A DNA stretch of 33,165 nt, from the NCBI RefSeq assembly GCF_947498515.1, contig NZ_CANMKO010000017.1, positions 1 through 33,165 of the forward strand, written 5' to 3'. Position numbers and translations under genes: made by a program. Source of the DNA: an uncultured Pelagimonas sp. (lineage in GTDB: Bacteria; Pseudomonadota; Alphaproteobacteria; Rhodobacterales; Rhodobacteraceae). Shown here piece after piece: positions 25,417 to 33,120 of this stretch (its first letter is position 1; each line of letters opens with the position of its first letter). The notes under the pieces are model-generated. The model was given only the letters and a program-made list of their open reading frames with translations. It was not told the origin of the DNA and searched no databases.

Positions 25417-26499
25417 ATGACAGCAAAAGCACCCTCCCCCTATCGCGGTCTCCCGGACACGGCCTATTGGCGCAGCGGCGTCGCCAACCGTCCACAGTTT
25501 TCGACCGAGGGCCTGTACACGCCCCGATTTCGCATTTCGCGCAAGGCCAAGATTGTCACCGCCGGGTCCTGTTTTGCCCAACATGTTGGCCGCACGCTAA
25601 AGAATGCCGGGTTTCGGATCATGGATGGCGAACGCGGTCCCAATGTGCCGGATTCGGTGCTCCAGCGGTTTGGCTATAACCTGTATTCGGCCCGTTATGG
25701 CAACGTCTATACCACCCGGCAAATGGCCCAGCTTTTGGCCGAAGCTTTTGATGGTTTTGAGCCCACCGATGCGATCTGGGAAAAGGATGGTCGCTTCTAT
25801 GATGCGCTGCGCCCGTCGGTGGAACCCGATGGCCTACCCAGCCCCGAAGATGTGCGCCGCCATCGCCAAAGCCATCTGGCTGCGGTCCGCGAGCTGTTCA
25901 GCACTCTGGATGTCTTTGTCTTTACCTTTGGGCTAACCGAGGCCTGGATGTCGCAAGATGGCAGCACCGTTTACCCGACCGCCCCCGGCACCATTGCCGG
26001 AGACTATGACGAGACGCGCTACAAGTTTCACAACTTTCGCTACAACGAGGTGCTCAACGATTTTCGCGCCGTGCGCAAACGGATCAGGGCCTTTAATCCG
26101 CGGGCCAAATTCTTGGTCACGGTATCGCCTGTCCCGCTGACCGCGACGGCGACCGGCCAACATGTCGAAGTCGCCTCAAGTTATTCCAAATCGGTGCTGC
26201 GGTCGGTTTGTGGCGCGCTCTATGAAGATTATCATAAAGACGTGGATTATTTCCCATCTTACGAAGTCATCACCTCGCAAACTGCACGCGGCGAAAACTT
26301 TGCCCCCAATATGCGTTCGGTCACGCCCGACGGGGTCCAGCGCGCCATGAGCCTGTTCATGCAAGCCCATGACCCAGATGGCAAAGTGGCCCCCAAGAAG
26401 ACAGGCCCGAAGCCAAAGCTCAAGGCGCCCCCAAAACCAGAGCAAATCGAAGACGACGTTGTCTGCGAAGAAGCCCTGCTAGAGGCGTTTTCCAAATGA
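25417..26499 (+). CDS. GSCFA-family protein (SGNH-fold, probable esterase/acyltransferase)
   Basis: The 360-residue protein contains the defining motif of the GSCFA family (PF08885): TAGSCFAQHVG, with GSCFA at residues 50-54, where Ser51 is the predicted nucleophile position of the SGNH-type fold. Later family-like blocks are VFTFGLTEAWM, YPTAPGTIAGD, FRYNEVLNDF and LVTVSPVPL. The C-terminal 40 residues form a Lys/Pro-rich linker and an acidic tail. ATG 25417 is chosen over the in-frame ATG at 25345 because CAGG precedes it and the upstream part is low-complexity. A 122-base AT-richer gap precedes it, the longest inside the plus-strand operon, so an internal promoter is possible. Function is unproven; acyl substituent transfer or removal on the glycan is inferred. 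Confidence 0.88.
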   Translation: MTAKAPSPYRGLPDTAYWRSGVANRPQFSTEGLYTPRFRISRKAKIVTAGSCFAQHVGRTLKNAGFRIMDGERGPNVPDSVLQRFGYNLYSARYGNVYTTRQMAQLLAEAFDGFEPTDAIWEKDGRFYDALRPSVEPDGLPSPEDVRRHRQSHLAAVRELFSTLDVFVFTFGLTEAWMSQDGSTVYPTAPGTIAGDYDETRYKFHNFRYNEVLNDFRAVRKRIRAFNPRAKFLVTVSPVPLTATATGQHVEVASSYSKSVLRSVCGALYEDYHKDVDYFPSYEVITSQTARGENFAPNMRSVTPDGVQRAMSLFMQAHDPDGKVAPKKTGPKPKLKAPPKPEQIEDDVVCEEALLEAFSK

Positions 26500-27290
26500 A
26501 CCCACGTATCACATTGGTCGGGAATTCCCATGTCGCCGCCCTGCGGCGTGGATGGGATCACATCAAAGACGGCTTTGACGTCGATCTACAGTTCTTTGCT
26601 GCGAACTCCACTCTGTATGGTCAACTTGAGCTATCGAAAGATAAGCAATTTGGCATGCATGACCTCCAGAAATACCACCCCCGCCATGTCTCCTTTCTCA
26701 AGGACCACTTCGGTGATGTCACGGTGGATCTCTCCTCATCCGATGCGGTGGTCTTGGTGGGGACTGGAATCCGGGCCAAAGACTTTGTTCGCAACTTAAG
26801 CCGGTTCAGCATTGATGGTATTCGTGACATCGAAGGGTTGCCCCCGATGTCGCGTGAGGCCTTTGATAGCTTTGCCCCAAGCATATACCAAAAAGGGCCC
26901 TTGCCCGAGTATTGGATGAACTGGTCGGGACCGCGCGTCTATATCTTAGTCCCCCCCATCCCAAGCGTTCACTGCCCCATTGAGGACAAGCGTTACAAGG
27001 TCTGGGCTCAGTTTGGCCAGACGGCTCAAAACAACATCGGCTTCTTGCAGCACTATCATGACATTGTGCGCGCCGAACTCGCCACCCAGAACGTCCATCT
27101 TATCTCCCAGCCATGGGATATCTTGTCCGAAAACGGGCTGACCCGTGCCCAATACCATGACGGGGCTAAACGGTTGGATGAAACCTTGGCGGACTATGCG
27201 GATGACTATCACCATATGAACCCGACCTATGGCGCAAAGGTTCTACGTCATGTTTTGCAAACCGTGCAAACCGACTGTGTGCCCGCCTAA
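26496..27290 (+). CDS. SGNH/GDSL-like hydrolase or acyltransferase
   Basis: The 264-residue protein begins with a strand and the block VGNSHVAALRRGW (8-20), where Ser11 is in the place of the GDS nucleophile of SGNH enzymes. The end, ADDYHHMNPTYGAKVL (235-250), holds the Asp-x-x-His pair typical of the last catalytic block (Asp237, His239/His240). The middle has strand VVLVGTGI and YILVPPIP. It has no signal peptide or membrane helix, so it is probably cytoplasmic. It overlaps the GSCFA gene as ATGA, so both are expected to be made together; the two are distant members of the same fold group. A role in O-acylation or deacylation of the polysaccharide is plausible but inferred. Last gene of the operon, convergent with repA across 22 bases. 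Confidence 0.7.
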   Translation: MNPRITLVGNSHVAALRRGWDHIKDGFDVDLQFFAANSTLYGQLELSKDKQFGMHDLQKYHPRHVSFLKDHFGDVTVDLSSSDAVVLVGTGIRAKDFVRNLSRFSIDGIRDIEGLPPMSREAFDSFAPSIYQKGPLPEYWMNWSGPRVYILVPPIPSVHCPIEDKRYKVWAQFGQTAQNNIGFLQHYHDIVRAELATQNVHLISQPWDILSENGLTRAQYHDGAKRLDETLADYADDYHHMNPTYGAKVLRHVLQTVQTDCVPA

Positions 27291-27312
27291 AGGGCGGCAC
27301 AAGAGCAGAGAG

Positions 27313-28341
27313 TTAGCGGCCCGCGTCTTGCGTGATGCGCACCTTGATAAAGCCCAAGAACGCCGCGCCCGGACTACGCAGAGCTGGCCGACCTGAGCGA
27401 TGCCAATAAGAGCGCCATTCGGCCTCAAGCCCGTAGACATCCCACCCCGGGGCCAAGTCGCGGGCTTGCTCCATGGTGCGGGTGCTTAGAATGGGTCCGG
27501 CCTCTTGGCCCGGTTCCACAACCACATCGCGCGGCGTAAAGCGCATGAGGTCGCCGGGCTGTTCTTCGATCTGATAGCCCGGCAGATGATCCGCCGCGAT
27601 CATATCGCGCATCATTTTGCGAAACACCCGGCGGGGACTGGCCGAGCCGGATTTCTTCAACAACGTGTCCACCGAAATGGTCCAGCCCGCTTGGCGCCCG
27701 CAATGTTTGCGTGCCAATTCATACACCCGCCGTTCCAAAGGTTTGCGCAGGCGGAAATAATCGCGTGACAGGGTCAGCACCGATTTGGCCTGAATGGCGC
27801 GAAACAACCAATCGCTAATCGTGACCTGAACGTTGACCATCCGCCCGCCCTTGCTGCGGCGCTCAATCTGCCAACTTTCAATCAGACCAAACCCGGTGGT
27901 GACCTCGCGCCCGCCGGTTTCAATATTGGTGGTGATGCGGGTGCCGGCCAACCGCTCAAACGCGTCACGCAGGCGCTTGTAGCCATCGCCGCTGGTTTCG
28001 CGGTTTGTCGCCACCAACAAATCATGCGCCCGCAAAACCAAAGTCCGGGCCACCACCCGCCCGGAATTCAATCCGGCGATCAGCTGGCTGATACAATAGA
28101 TCAGGATGTCCTTGTCATGGATCGTCGCCAGACCGCGCACCGATGGTGTCACGGTGATTTCAACATCATTATGGGAATACGACAAAATGCGTTTGTCAGG
28201 CCGGGTCGAGAGCGAAAAGATCGGATGTTCCATCGTGGCCAGATCATCTTTGGGCAGCGCATCAAAGATGTCGCATACAAAGAAGTCACCCGTCGGATGC
28301 CGGTCGGGCAAAAGCCCGGAACCTATGGAGAGGTCTGCCAT
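27313..28341 (-). CDS. repA: Plasmid replication initiator RepA (RPA family)
   Basis: The protein matches the alphaproteobacterial RPA replication initiators (PF10134): FFVCDIFDALPKDD, DKRILSYSHNDVEITVTPSVRGLATIHDKDILIY, LRAHDLLVATNR, YKRLRDAFERLAGT, and a winged-helix-like RLRKPLERRVYELARKHCG followed by VDTLLKKSGSASPRRVFRKM. It binds the origin and starts replication of this replicon. I prefer the ATG at 28341 (342 residues), which has GAGG about eight bases upstream; an in-frame TTG at 28419 would add 26 residues but has a poor ribosome site. Three iterons and a DnaA box lie immediately upstream, so RepA probably also represses its own promoter. Divergent from parA. In roseobacters this type defines the RepA plasmid groups; sub-group cannot be set by eye. 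Confidence 0.92.
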   Translation of the reverse strand: MADLSIGSGLLPDRHPTGDFFVCDIFDALPKDDLATMEHPIFSLSTRPDKRILSYSHNDVEITVTPSVRGLATIHDKDILIYCISQLIAGLNSGRVVARTLVLRAHDLLVATNRETSGDGYKRLRDAFERLAGTRITTNIETGGREVTTGFGLIESWQIERRSKGGRMVNVQVTISDWLFRAIQAKSVLTLSRDYFRLRKPLERRVYELARKHCGRQAGWTISVDTLLKKSGSASPRRVFRKMMRDMIAADHLPGYQIEEQPGDLMRFTPRDVVVEPGQEAGPILSTRTMEQARDLAPGWDVYGLEAEWRSYWHRSGRPALRSPGAAFLGFIKVRITQDAGR

Positions 28342-28464
28342 CTCTCGTGCCTCATTCTGCCCCCAGATCTCATCGTCTGGTTTTGACTGCTCATGTTGTT
28401 CTGCGCATTGACCGGTCAAATCCGGACACGGCAGAATCGTGTTTTCATTTACACCAACCTAGAA

Positions 28465-28473
28465 TTATCCACA
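28465..28473 (+). promoter_or_regulatory. DnaA box TTATCCACA
   Basis: A perfect match to the consensus TTATNCACA, the host DnaA binding site. It lies 32 bases from the first iteron, a usual arrangement in iteron plasmid origins. Confidence 0.75.
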
Positions 28474-28504
28474 GGCCGCGTCCACCACTCTGCCCAATTC
28501 TCAA

Positions 28505-28570
28505 CGTGGGTTCAGAGTCGCTTTAGCGTGGGTTTAGAGTCGCCCTATCGTGGGATCAGAGTCACCTTGT
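28505..28570 (+). repeat. Three tandem 22-bp iterons
   Basis: Three directly adjacent copies with exact 22-base period, starting at 28505, 28527 and 28549. Each begins CGTGGG, then two to four variable bases and AGAGTC followed by G/A-C-C/T. The period of about two helical turns places copies on the same DNA face, as for initiator-binding iterons. They are the likely RepA binding sites controlling initiation and copy number. Confidence 0.85.
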
Positions 28571-28745
28571 CAAAATTTGATCCAGAAAAAGAAGTAAATT
28601 CAGAGGGGTAGGATGCACAGATACATCCCCTAACTAAGAATATAACAGATTCATAACTAAAAGAAATTTGTCAGCCGCCGATTTTCCTCGGATTGACGCC
28701 TTGATTTTGCTTAGAAAAGATATGGATGTTCGCAAATACGTTGCG

Positions 28746-28785
28746 TGTGACGTGTTTTCCGGTACACTGTCCAAAAGGCGTCACA
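28746..28785. promoter_or_regulatory. Inverted repeat upstream of parA, possible par operator
   Basis: TGTGACG (28746-28752) and CGTCACA (28779-28785) are perfect 7-bp inverted arms 26 bases apart, with a second nested pair GGCGT/ACGCC around 28777-28793. They lie 31 bases before the parA ATG, where ParA-type autorepression of the par promoter is commonly exerted. Confidence 0.4.
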
Positions 28786-28816
28786 TAAACGCCAAATCAA
28801 CCAATAAGAGCAGTAT

Positions 28817-30217
28817 ATGACAAAGGCAGACAATCGCCCCCCTTATTTTGACATCGATCCAGATATTGCTTTGGCCGACCTTGGCGATCCCATGGCCACA
28901 GCCGATTTCAAAAGCATCTCCGAGGCCTGCGCACGTGGGCGCACCGACCTGTCTTCTCGGGGGCATGACGAAAGCGGGCACAAGCAGCTGCGACTGTTTT
29001 CCACCTGGGAAATCTGCCGCTATCTGATCCCGGTGGCCCAGGCACATTTCCGGCGGGTGCTGCGCCAAAACCCCGACCTGCCTCAGGGGCGTTCCGAAAC
29101 CGAAGGCGGCGCCAAATGGTTTTCGCTTGATGAGGTGCTCAAACTGCGCGGGCATTTCGCCGAGGCCGGGGCCAAAGGCCGGAGTTACAAACCCTACCGT
29201 CCCAAAGACCTGCCGGCGAAAATCGTGTCGGTTGCCAATTTCAAGGGTGGCGTTGGCAAGACATCCACCGCCGCGCACCTGGCCATGTCTGCGGCACTGG
29301 ATGGCTATCGCGTGTTGGTCATTGACCTCGACAGTCAGGGGTCGATGACCTCGATCTTTGGCGGTGAAGTTCAGGACGAATGGAAAACCATCTTTCCACT
29401 GCTGGCCGGTCATTACGCCCGCCACCTGCGCAGCACCAACCAAGGTCGGATTGATCGCGGCGAAGCCCCGATCCCGCTGGATGAAACGCTTAGCGATGCG
29501 GTTGATGTCAGCGCCAGCGATCTAATCCAGAAAACCCATTGGCCCAATATTGATCTGATTGGCGCTCAGCTGAACCTCTATTGGGCCGAATTTCAAATCC
29601 CGGTCTGGCGGATGCAAGCGCGTGGTTGGAAGCTTTGGGATGCGTTGACCGATAGCCTTGAGGCCGAAGGTGTTCTGGATGACTATGACATCGTCTTCCT
29701 CGATACGCCCCCTGCCCTTGGCTACCTGACCATCAATGGGTTGGCGGCGGCGGATATCCTTTTGGTGCCACTTGGAGCCTCGTTTCTAGAGTTCGATAGC
29801 ACGGGGCGGTTTTTCGATATGCTGCACGCCACCTTTGCCAGCATCGAAGAGGGCGAGAACATCGCCGCGCGCGCCTTGGGCCATGATGAGCTGGCCTTTG
29901 AATGGGATGCGGTGCGTGCGGTGATCACCCGCTATGATGACGCCCAACAGGCCGAGCTTGGCGGGTTGATGCAGGCCTATTTGGGCCGGGTCCTGTCACC
30001 GCATCGCCAAAACTTTACCGCGCTGATTGGTCAGGCGGGCGAACAGGTGAATGGCATCTACGAGGCGGATTACCGCGACTTCAACCGCGAGACCTATGCC
30101 CGCGGGCGTGAAACCTTTGATGCCACCTATGCGGCGTTCAAATCCCTTTTGATGGGGATCTGGCGGCGCGAAGAGCTTGAGGCACAGGCCTCTGCCAAAC
30201 CGAAGGAGGCTGTTTGA
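28817..30217 (+). CDS. parA: Plasmid partition ATPase ParA
   Basis: The 466-residue protein is a type Ia ParA: an N-terminal region of about 130 residues with a helix-turn-helix-like part (FSTWEICRYLIPVAQAHFRRVL) for DNA binding and autoregulation, then the deviant Walker A motif KGGVGKT at 143-149, preceded by the strand VSVANF. The Walker B-like VLVIDLDSQGS and the DTPPALGYLTINGLAAADILLVPLG block follow. ParA binds the nucleoid and moves the ParB-parS complex, so daughters receive the plasmid. AAGAG lies a few bases upstream of the ATG. The stop overlaps the parB ATG by one base, so the two are coupled. Divergent from repA across the origin. Identification is secure. Confidence 0.95.
   Translation: MTKADNRPPYFDIDPDIALADLGDPMATADFKSISEACARGRTDLSSRGHDESGHKQLRLFSTWEICRYLIPVAQAHFRRVLRQNPDLPQGRSETEGGAKWFSLDEVLKLRGHFAEAGAKGRSYKPYRPKDLPAKIVSVANFKGGVGKTSTAAHLAMSAALDGYRVLVIDLDSQGSMTSIFGGEVQDEWKTIFPLLAGHYARHLRSTNQGRIDRGEAPIPLDETLSDAVDVSASDLIQKTHWPNIDLIGAQLNLYWAEFQIPVWRMQARGWKLWDALTDSLEAEGVLDDYDIVFLDTPPALGYLTINGLAAADILLVPLGASFLEFDSTGRFFDMLHATFASIEEGENIAARALGHDELAFEWDAVRAVITRYDDAQQAELGGLMQAYLGRVLSPHRQNFTALIGQAGEQVNGIYEADYRDFNRETYARGRETFDATYAAFKSLLMGIWRREELEAQASAKPKEAV
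30203..30209 (+). promoter_or_regulatory. Strong ribosome binding site of parB
   Basis: AAGGAGG inside the end of parA, seven bases before the ATG at 30217 and only four before an in-frame TTG at 30214; it therefore decides for the ATG. Confidence 0.7.
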
Positions 30218-31218
30218 TGGCTCGCCGCAAGCGTTTGACCCCGCCCCGCCCCGACCTTCTAGAGGTCGAGACAACCCCCGTCACCGCCGGCCCACTTTCG
30301 GCGCCACCCATCGCACAGGTTGCCGCCGAAGCCGCCTCAACCGCAGCCCTACAAGCCCTCTCGGATGAGATGACCCGTGCCCGTGAAGCCGGGCGTTTCA
30401 TTGAGGCCCTGCCCTTGGAGGCCGTCGACGCAAGCTATCTTGTGCGCGACCGCCTAGGGGTGAGTGGCGAGGAGCAAGAGGCCTTGGTCGCCTCGCTTAA
30501 GGCGCGAGGTCAGCAAACACCAATCGAGGTGGTTGCCCTTGGGGAGGGTCGTTATGGCCTGATCGCAGGATGGCGCCGCCTGATGGCCTTGCGACAGCTG
30601 TTTGAGGAAACCGGTGATGCCCGCTTCGCCAAAGTCGAGGCCCGCGTCACCCGGCCCGGAGAGACCGCAGAAGCCTACCGCGCCATGGTCGAAGAAAACG
30701 AAATCCGCGTCGGGTTAAGCCATTACGAGCGGGCGCGCATCGCGGTCAAAGCTGTCGAAGAGGGGGTCTATCCCCATGACCGAGCGGCGCTAGATAGTCT
30801 CTATTCAAGCGCAAGCCGGGCCAAAAAATCCAAGATCAGATCGTTTGTAAGTCTGGTCCGCCACCTTGATGGCACGTTGCGATATCCCACGGCCATCGGA
30901 GAGCGCTTGGGTCTTAGTCTGGTCAAGCGTTTGTCAGAGCATCGGGATTTTTCGGCGCATGTGATTCAGGTGCTGAAACGCGAAAACCCCGCCGATTCAG
31001 AGGCTGAACAAACCGCGTTAAAACAGTCTCTATCAGCCAAGACAGAGACGAAAAAACGCCCGGAGAGCCGCCCGAAAACCGAAGAGCAAAGGCAAGACGC
31101 GATTGCAGTGCATTGGTCAGACAAATCCAAGGAAATTCGACTGTCAGGCGTCGGGGTCGATGCGGAACTTGCAAAGGAATTGAAGGCTTGGATAGAAAGT
31201 AGATCCTGCCGGTCTTAA
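30217..31218 (+). CDS. parB: Plasmid partition protein ParB
   Basis: The 333-residue protein has the ParB order: a disordered start, the N-terminal nuclease/CTPase-like fold with SLKARGQQTPIEV and GLIAGWRRLMALRQL (ParB box-like regions, about residues 95-130), the VEENEIRVGLSHYERARIAVKAV segment, a helix-turn-helix-like DNA-binding stretch (SLYSSASRAKKSKIRSFVSLVRHL) and a Lys/Glu-rich C-terminus for dimerisation. It binds parS and interacts with ParA. The start ATG 30217 overlaps the parA stop as TGATG and follows a strong AAGGAGG. An 18-bp palindrome, a likely parS, lies 25 bases after its stop. Confidence 0.94.
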   Translation: MARRKRLTPPRPDLLEVETTPVTAGPLSAPPIAQVAAEAASTAALQALSDEMTRAREAGRFIEALPLEAVDASYLVRDRLGVSGEEQEALVASLKARGQQTPIEVVALGEGRYGLIAGWRRLMALRQLFEETGDARFAKVEARVTRPGETAEAYRAMVEENEIRVGLSHYERARIAVKAVEEGVYPHDRAALDSLYSSASRAKKSKIRSFVSLVRHLDGTLRYPTAIGERLGLSLVKRLSEHRDFSAHVIQVLKRENPADSEAEQTALKQSLSAKTETKKRPESRPKTEEQRQDAIAVHWSDKSKEIRLSGVGVDAELAKELKAWIESRSCRS

Positions 31219-31242
31219 TAAAATCAAATGGTTACGTGATAA

Positions 31243-31260
31243 TGTTTCGCGCGCGAAACA
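31243..31260. promoter_or_regulatory. parS: Candidate parS centromere site
   Basis: TGTTTCGCGCGCGAAACA is a perfect 18-bp palindrome directly downstream of parB. Its arms (TGTTTC/GAAACA) match those of the well-known chromosomal parS family (consensus TGTTTCACGTGAAACA), with a CG-rich centre replacing CACGTG-type bases. Only one copy is seen in the window. Function is inferred from form and place. Confidence 0.72.
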
Positions 31261-31262
31261 CA

Positions 31263-31290
31263 AAGGGCCCCACAAATTGGCGGGGCCCTT
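31263..31290. terminator. Bidirectional terminator hairpin after parB
   Basis: AAGGGCCCC (31263-31271) and GGGGCCCTT (31282-31290) form a perfect 9-bp stem with a 10-base loop, followed by GTTTGTCT on the plus strand. It lies between the convergent parB and DUF2793 genes and could serve both. Confidence 0.78.
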
Positions 31291-31305
31291 GTTTGTCTGC
31301 CGGTA

Positions 31306-32274
31306 TCAATAGGTATTTAGGAAGGTGTAGGCATAGCGCCGCAAGCTTCCATAGCGGTTTTCAATTTGTAGTTCACCGGCCCGTACCGCAAGGGATGTGT
31401 ATTCATCTGTCCCGCTGGTGCCCGTGAGTGTGTCGGTGTTGAGATTGTCCATGCGCGATCCGGCGGCCAATGTGTGCAACAACATTGATGGGCCTGTATC
31501 AAAAGAGAAGAGACCGCTATGGGGGGCCTGCGGGTATAGTGGATCGACTAGATTGATCGCAAACATGCCACCGGCACTTGGGGTTGGGACGTAGCCAACG
31601 GAATCCCCGGCAATATCAATGCTTCCAGACATCAAACAGGGGGCCGTCACTGCGCCGTCGCTGCCGCGCAAAGTAAGGGCGTCCTTGAAAGAGGAGCCGT
31701 CGCTGCTGACGCGAAAATGAAAGTCCTCATCCCCTGTCAGGCCAATTTCTGCACGTCCAGACCAGTTGGATTGAAACACCATCGACGCCGTATTTGTTGG
31801 CCCGGCTTTGTTGATCGTTAGGCGATGATCGCTGCCAGCATGGGTTAGCAAGGCCGCATCCGACGCAACGGCTAAGCGGTTGGTGGCATCTGAAGTTGTA
31901 CCAACCCCGACCCCCTCAAGGTTTTGCAACTCCGGCATGATCGGCAGCCAAACACCGGCGGAATAAACCTTGAGCTCCGAGGCCTGCATATCCCAGGCGC
32001 GCCAGCCATCCTTTGGGGCTAGAAAGGTCCAGGCATTGGTGTTGTAAACTGCCAATTGTCCCCCCTGCCCTGCCCAAACCCCGGTCGGAGCAAGGCCCAA
32101 GGCATGAATCTCACCATCTTCGGGAGCTGGCGGAGCTTCGGAGGCGTTAAAGCTTTGAACGGCCATCTGCACCAAGGTGTCCAGCTGGCGCAGGGCCTCG
32201 TTATGAGTGACATGTTTCTGAGCCTGAGACGGTAACAGGTAAGGAAGCGACAGGTTGGCGGAAAGGTCAGGCAT
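31306..32274 (-). CDS. DUF2793-domain protein
   Basis: The 322-residue protein begins with the DUF2793 (PF10983) signature: LSLPYLLPSQAQKHVTHNEALRQLD (8-32), then the GQGGQLAVYNTNAWTFLAPKDGWRAWDMQ block. The family is common in Rhodobacterales, often near phage-tail or gene-transfer-agent-like genes, and its role is unknown. The remaining 200 residues are Ser/Thr/Asn/Gly-rich and strand-like, reminiscent of phage tail-fibre or surface adhesin stalks. The ATG at 32274 is chosen, with CTGGAG eight bases upstream; the frame is open to 32421, but that part lacks the family pattern. No signal peptide. It is convergent with parB and divergent from rmlC across about 270 bases, which should hold the promoters of both. 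No other phage gene is in view. Confidence 0.82.
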   Translation of the reverse strand: MPDLSANLSLPYLLPSQAQKHVTHNEALRQLDTLVQMAVQSFNASEAPPAPEDGEIHALGLAPTGVWAGQGGQLAVYNTNAWTFLAPKDGWRAWDMQASELKVYSAGVWLPIMPELQNLEGVGVGTTSDATNRLAVASDAALLTHAGSDHRLTINKAGPTNTASMVFQSNWSGRAEIGLTGDEDFHFRVSSDGSSFKDALTLRGSDGAVTAPCLMSGSIDIAGDSVGYVPTPSAGGMFAINLVDPLYPQAPHSGLFSFDTGPSMLLHTLAAGSRMDNLNTDTLTGTSGTDEYTSLAVRAGELQIENRYGSLRRYAYTFLNTY

Positions 32275-32547
32275 GTGAAACTCCAGCTTGCTGTAAGGGG
32301 CCGTGATCATGGGCGGGTTGCCCGTTGATTGACCAATAGCAATGCAAGTCTTATCGGTTTCCAAACCCACCGTACGTTGCCCTTTGTGCGTTAACAAAAC
32401 GCCGGGACGGATAAGTGTCATGAAAAAACCTTGGCGCGATCACAAAAGCACCCGTCTGCGTTGATGTCTGGCAATAAGATTGGCAAGGTCGCGGCTCACG
32501 CTATTTCGCGTTTGTTTCGGCCGGTAACGACAGAAGTGTAAACGACC

Positions 32548-33117
32548 ATGTTGATAGAACAGACATCCTTGCCGGGAGTATTGCTCCTGACACCTAAACG
32601 TTTTGGCGATACGCGTGGCTTTTTCGCAGAAAGCTGGAACCGTCGCACTCTGGAACAGGCCGGTGTGCATCTCCCTGAATTTGTCCAAGATAACTATTCT
32701 CTGTCTCATGGGGCGGGGACTCTGCGCGGGCTGCATTTTCAGGCCCCTCCCCATGCACAGGGCAAGCTGGTGCGTTGTGGACGCGGTGCGTTTTATGATG
32801 TTGCGGTGGATATTCGCCGCGGGTCACCAACCTATGGGCAATGGGTTGGCTATGAACTGTCTTTTGAAAATGCTCGCCAATTGTGGATACCGCCGGGGTT
32901 CCTGCATGGCTTTGTCACCAAACGCTTTGACACTGAGATCCTGTACAAATGCACCGACTACTATGCGCCCGAATGTGATGGCGCGGTGCATTGGGACAGT
33001 CTGGGGATTGATTGGATCGGTGAGGGGCGGTTAGAGACCGCTCCGCTCTTGTCAGACAAGGATGCCGGCGCAATTGCCTTCAAGGACTTCGAGAGTCCGT
33101 TTGATTGGGAAGGCTAA
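32548..33117 (+). CDS. rmlC: dTDP-4-dehydrorhamnose 3,5-epimerase
   Basis: RmlC epimerises dTDP-4-keto-6-deoxyglucose at C3 and C5, the step that commits to dTDP-L-rhamnose. The 189 residues match the cupin-fold family. Visible are FGDTRGFFAESWNRR (19-33), DNYSLSHGAGTLRGLHFQ (48-65) with His63 as predicted catalytic base, QGKLVRC, VDIRRGSPTYGQW, IPPGFLHGFV and YKCTDYY. No good ribosome site precedes the ATG; only a purine-poor leader is seen. The next gene begins 3 bases after its stop, so an rml operon runs off the right edge. Rhamnose is the usual product but L-rhamnose use in this organism's glycan is not shown here. Confidence 0.95.
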   Translation: MLIEQTSLPGVLLLTPKRFGDTRGFFAESWNRRTLEQAGVHLPEFVQDNYSLSHGAGTLRGLHFQAPPHAQGKLVRCGRGAFYDVAVDIRRGSPTYGQWVGYELSFENARQLWIPPGFLHGFVTKRFDTEILYKCTDYYAPECDGAVHWDSLGIDWIGEGRLETAPLLSDKDAGAIAFKDFESPFDWEG

Positions 33118-33120
33118 GAG

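Larger units (their letters stand above)
28420..28816. other. Candidate origin of replication (oriV) between repA and parA
   Basis: This 397-base gap without a gene holds, left to right: a perfect DnaA box (28465-28473), three 22-bp iterons (28505-28570), a clearly AT-rich stretch (about 28571-28735) that could serve as the unwinding element, and an inverted repeat before parA. Position between a divergent initiator and partition operon is the expected place for the origin. The promoters of repA and parA should also be in this stretch. Confidence 0.8.

Noticed and set aside
28342-28419. TTG-initiated N-terminal extension of RepA
   Set aside because: Poor ribosome site and rare start codon; the ATG at 28341 has GAGG upstream. 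Not excluded, only less likely.
28617-28646. Hairpin GGATG/CATCC in the AT-rich part of the origin region
   Set aside because: Only five matched bases with interruptions; likely chance.
30214-30216. TTG start for parB
   Set aside because: The AAGGAGG is only four bases away; the ATG three bases later has the better spacing.
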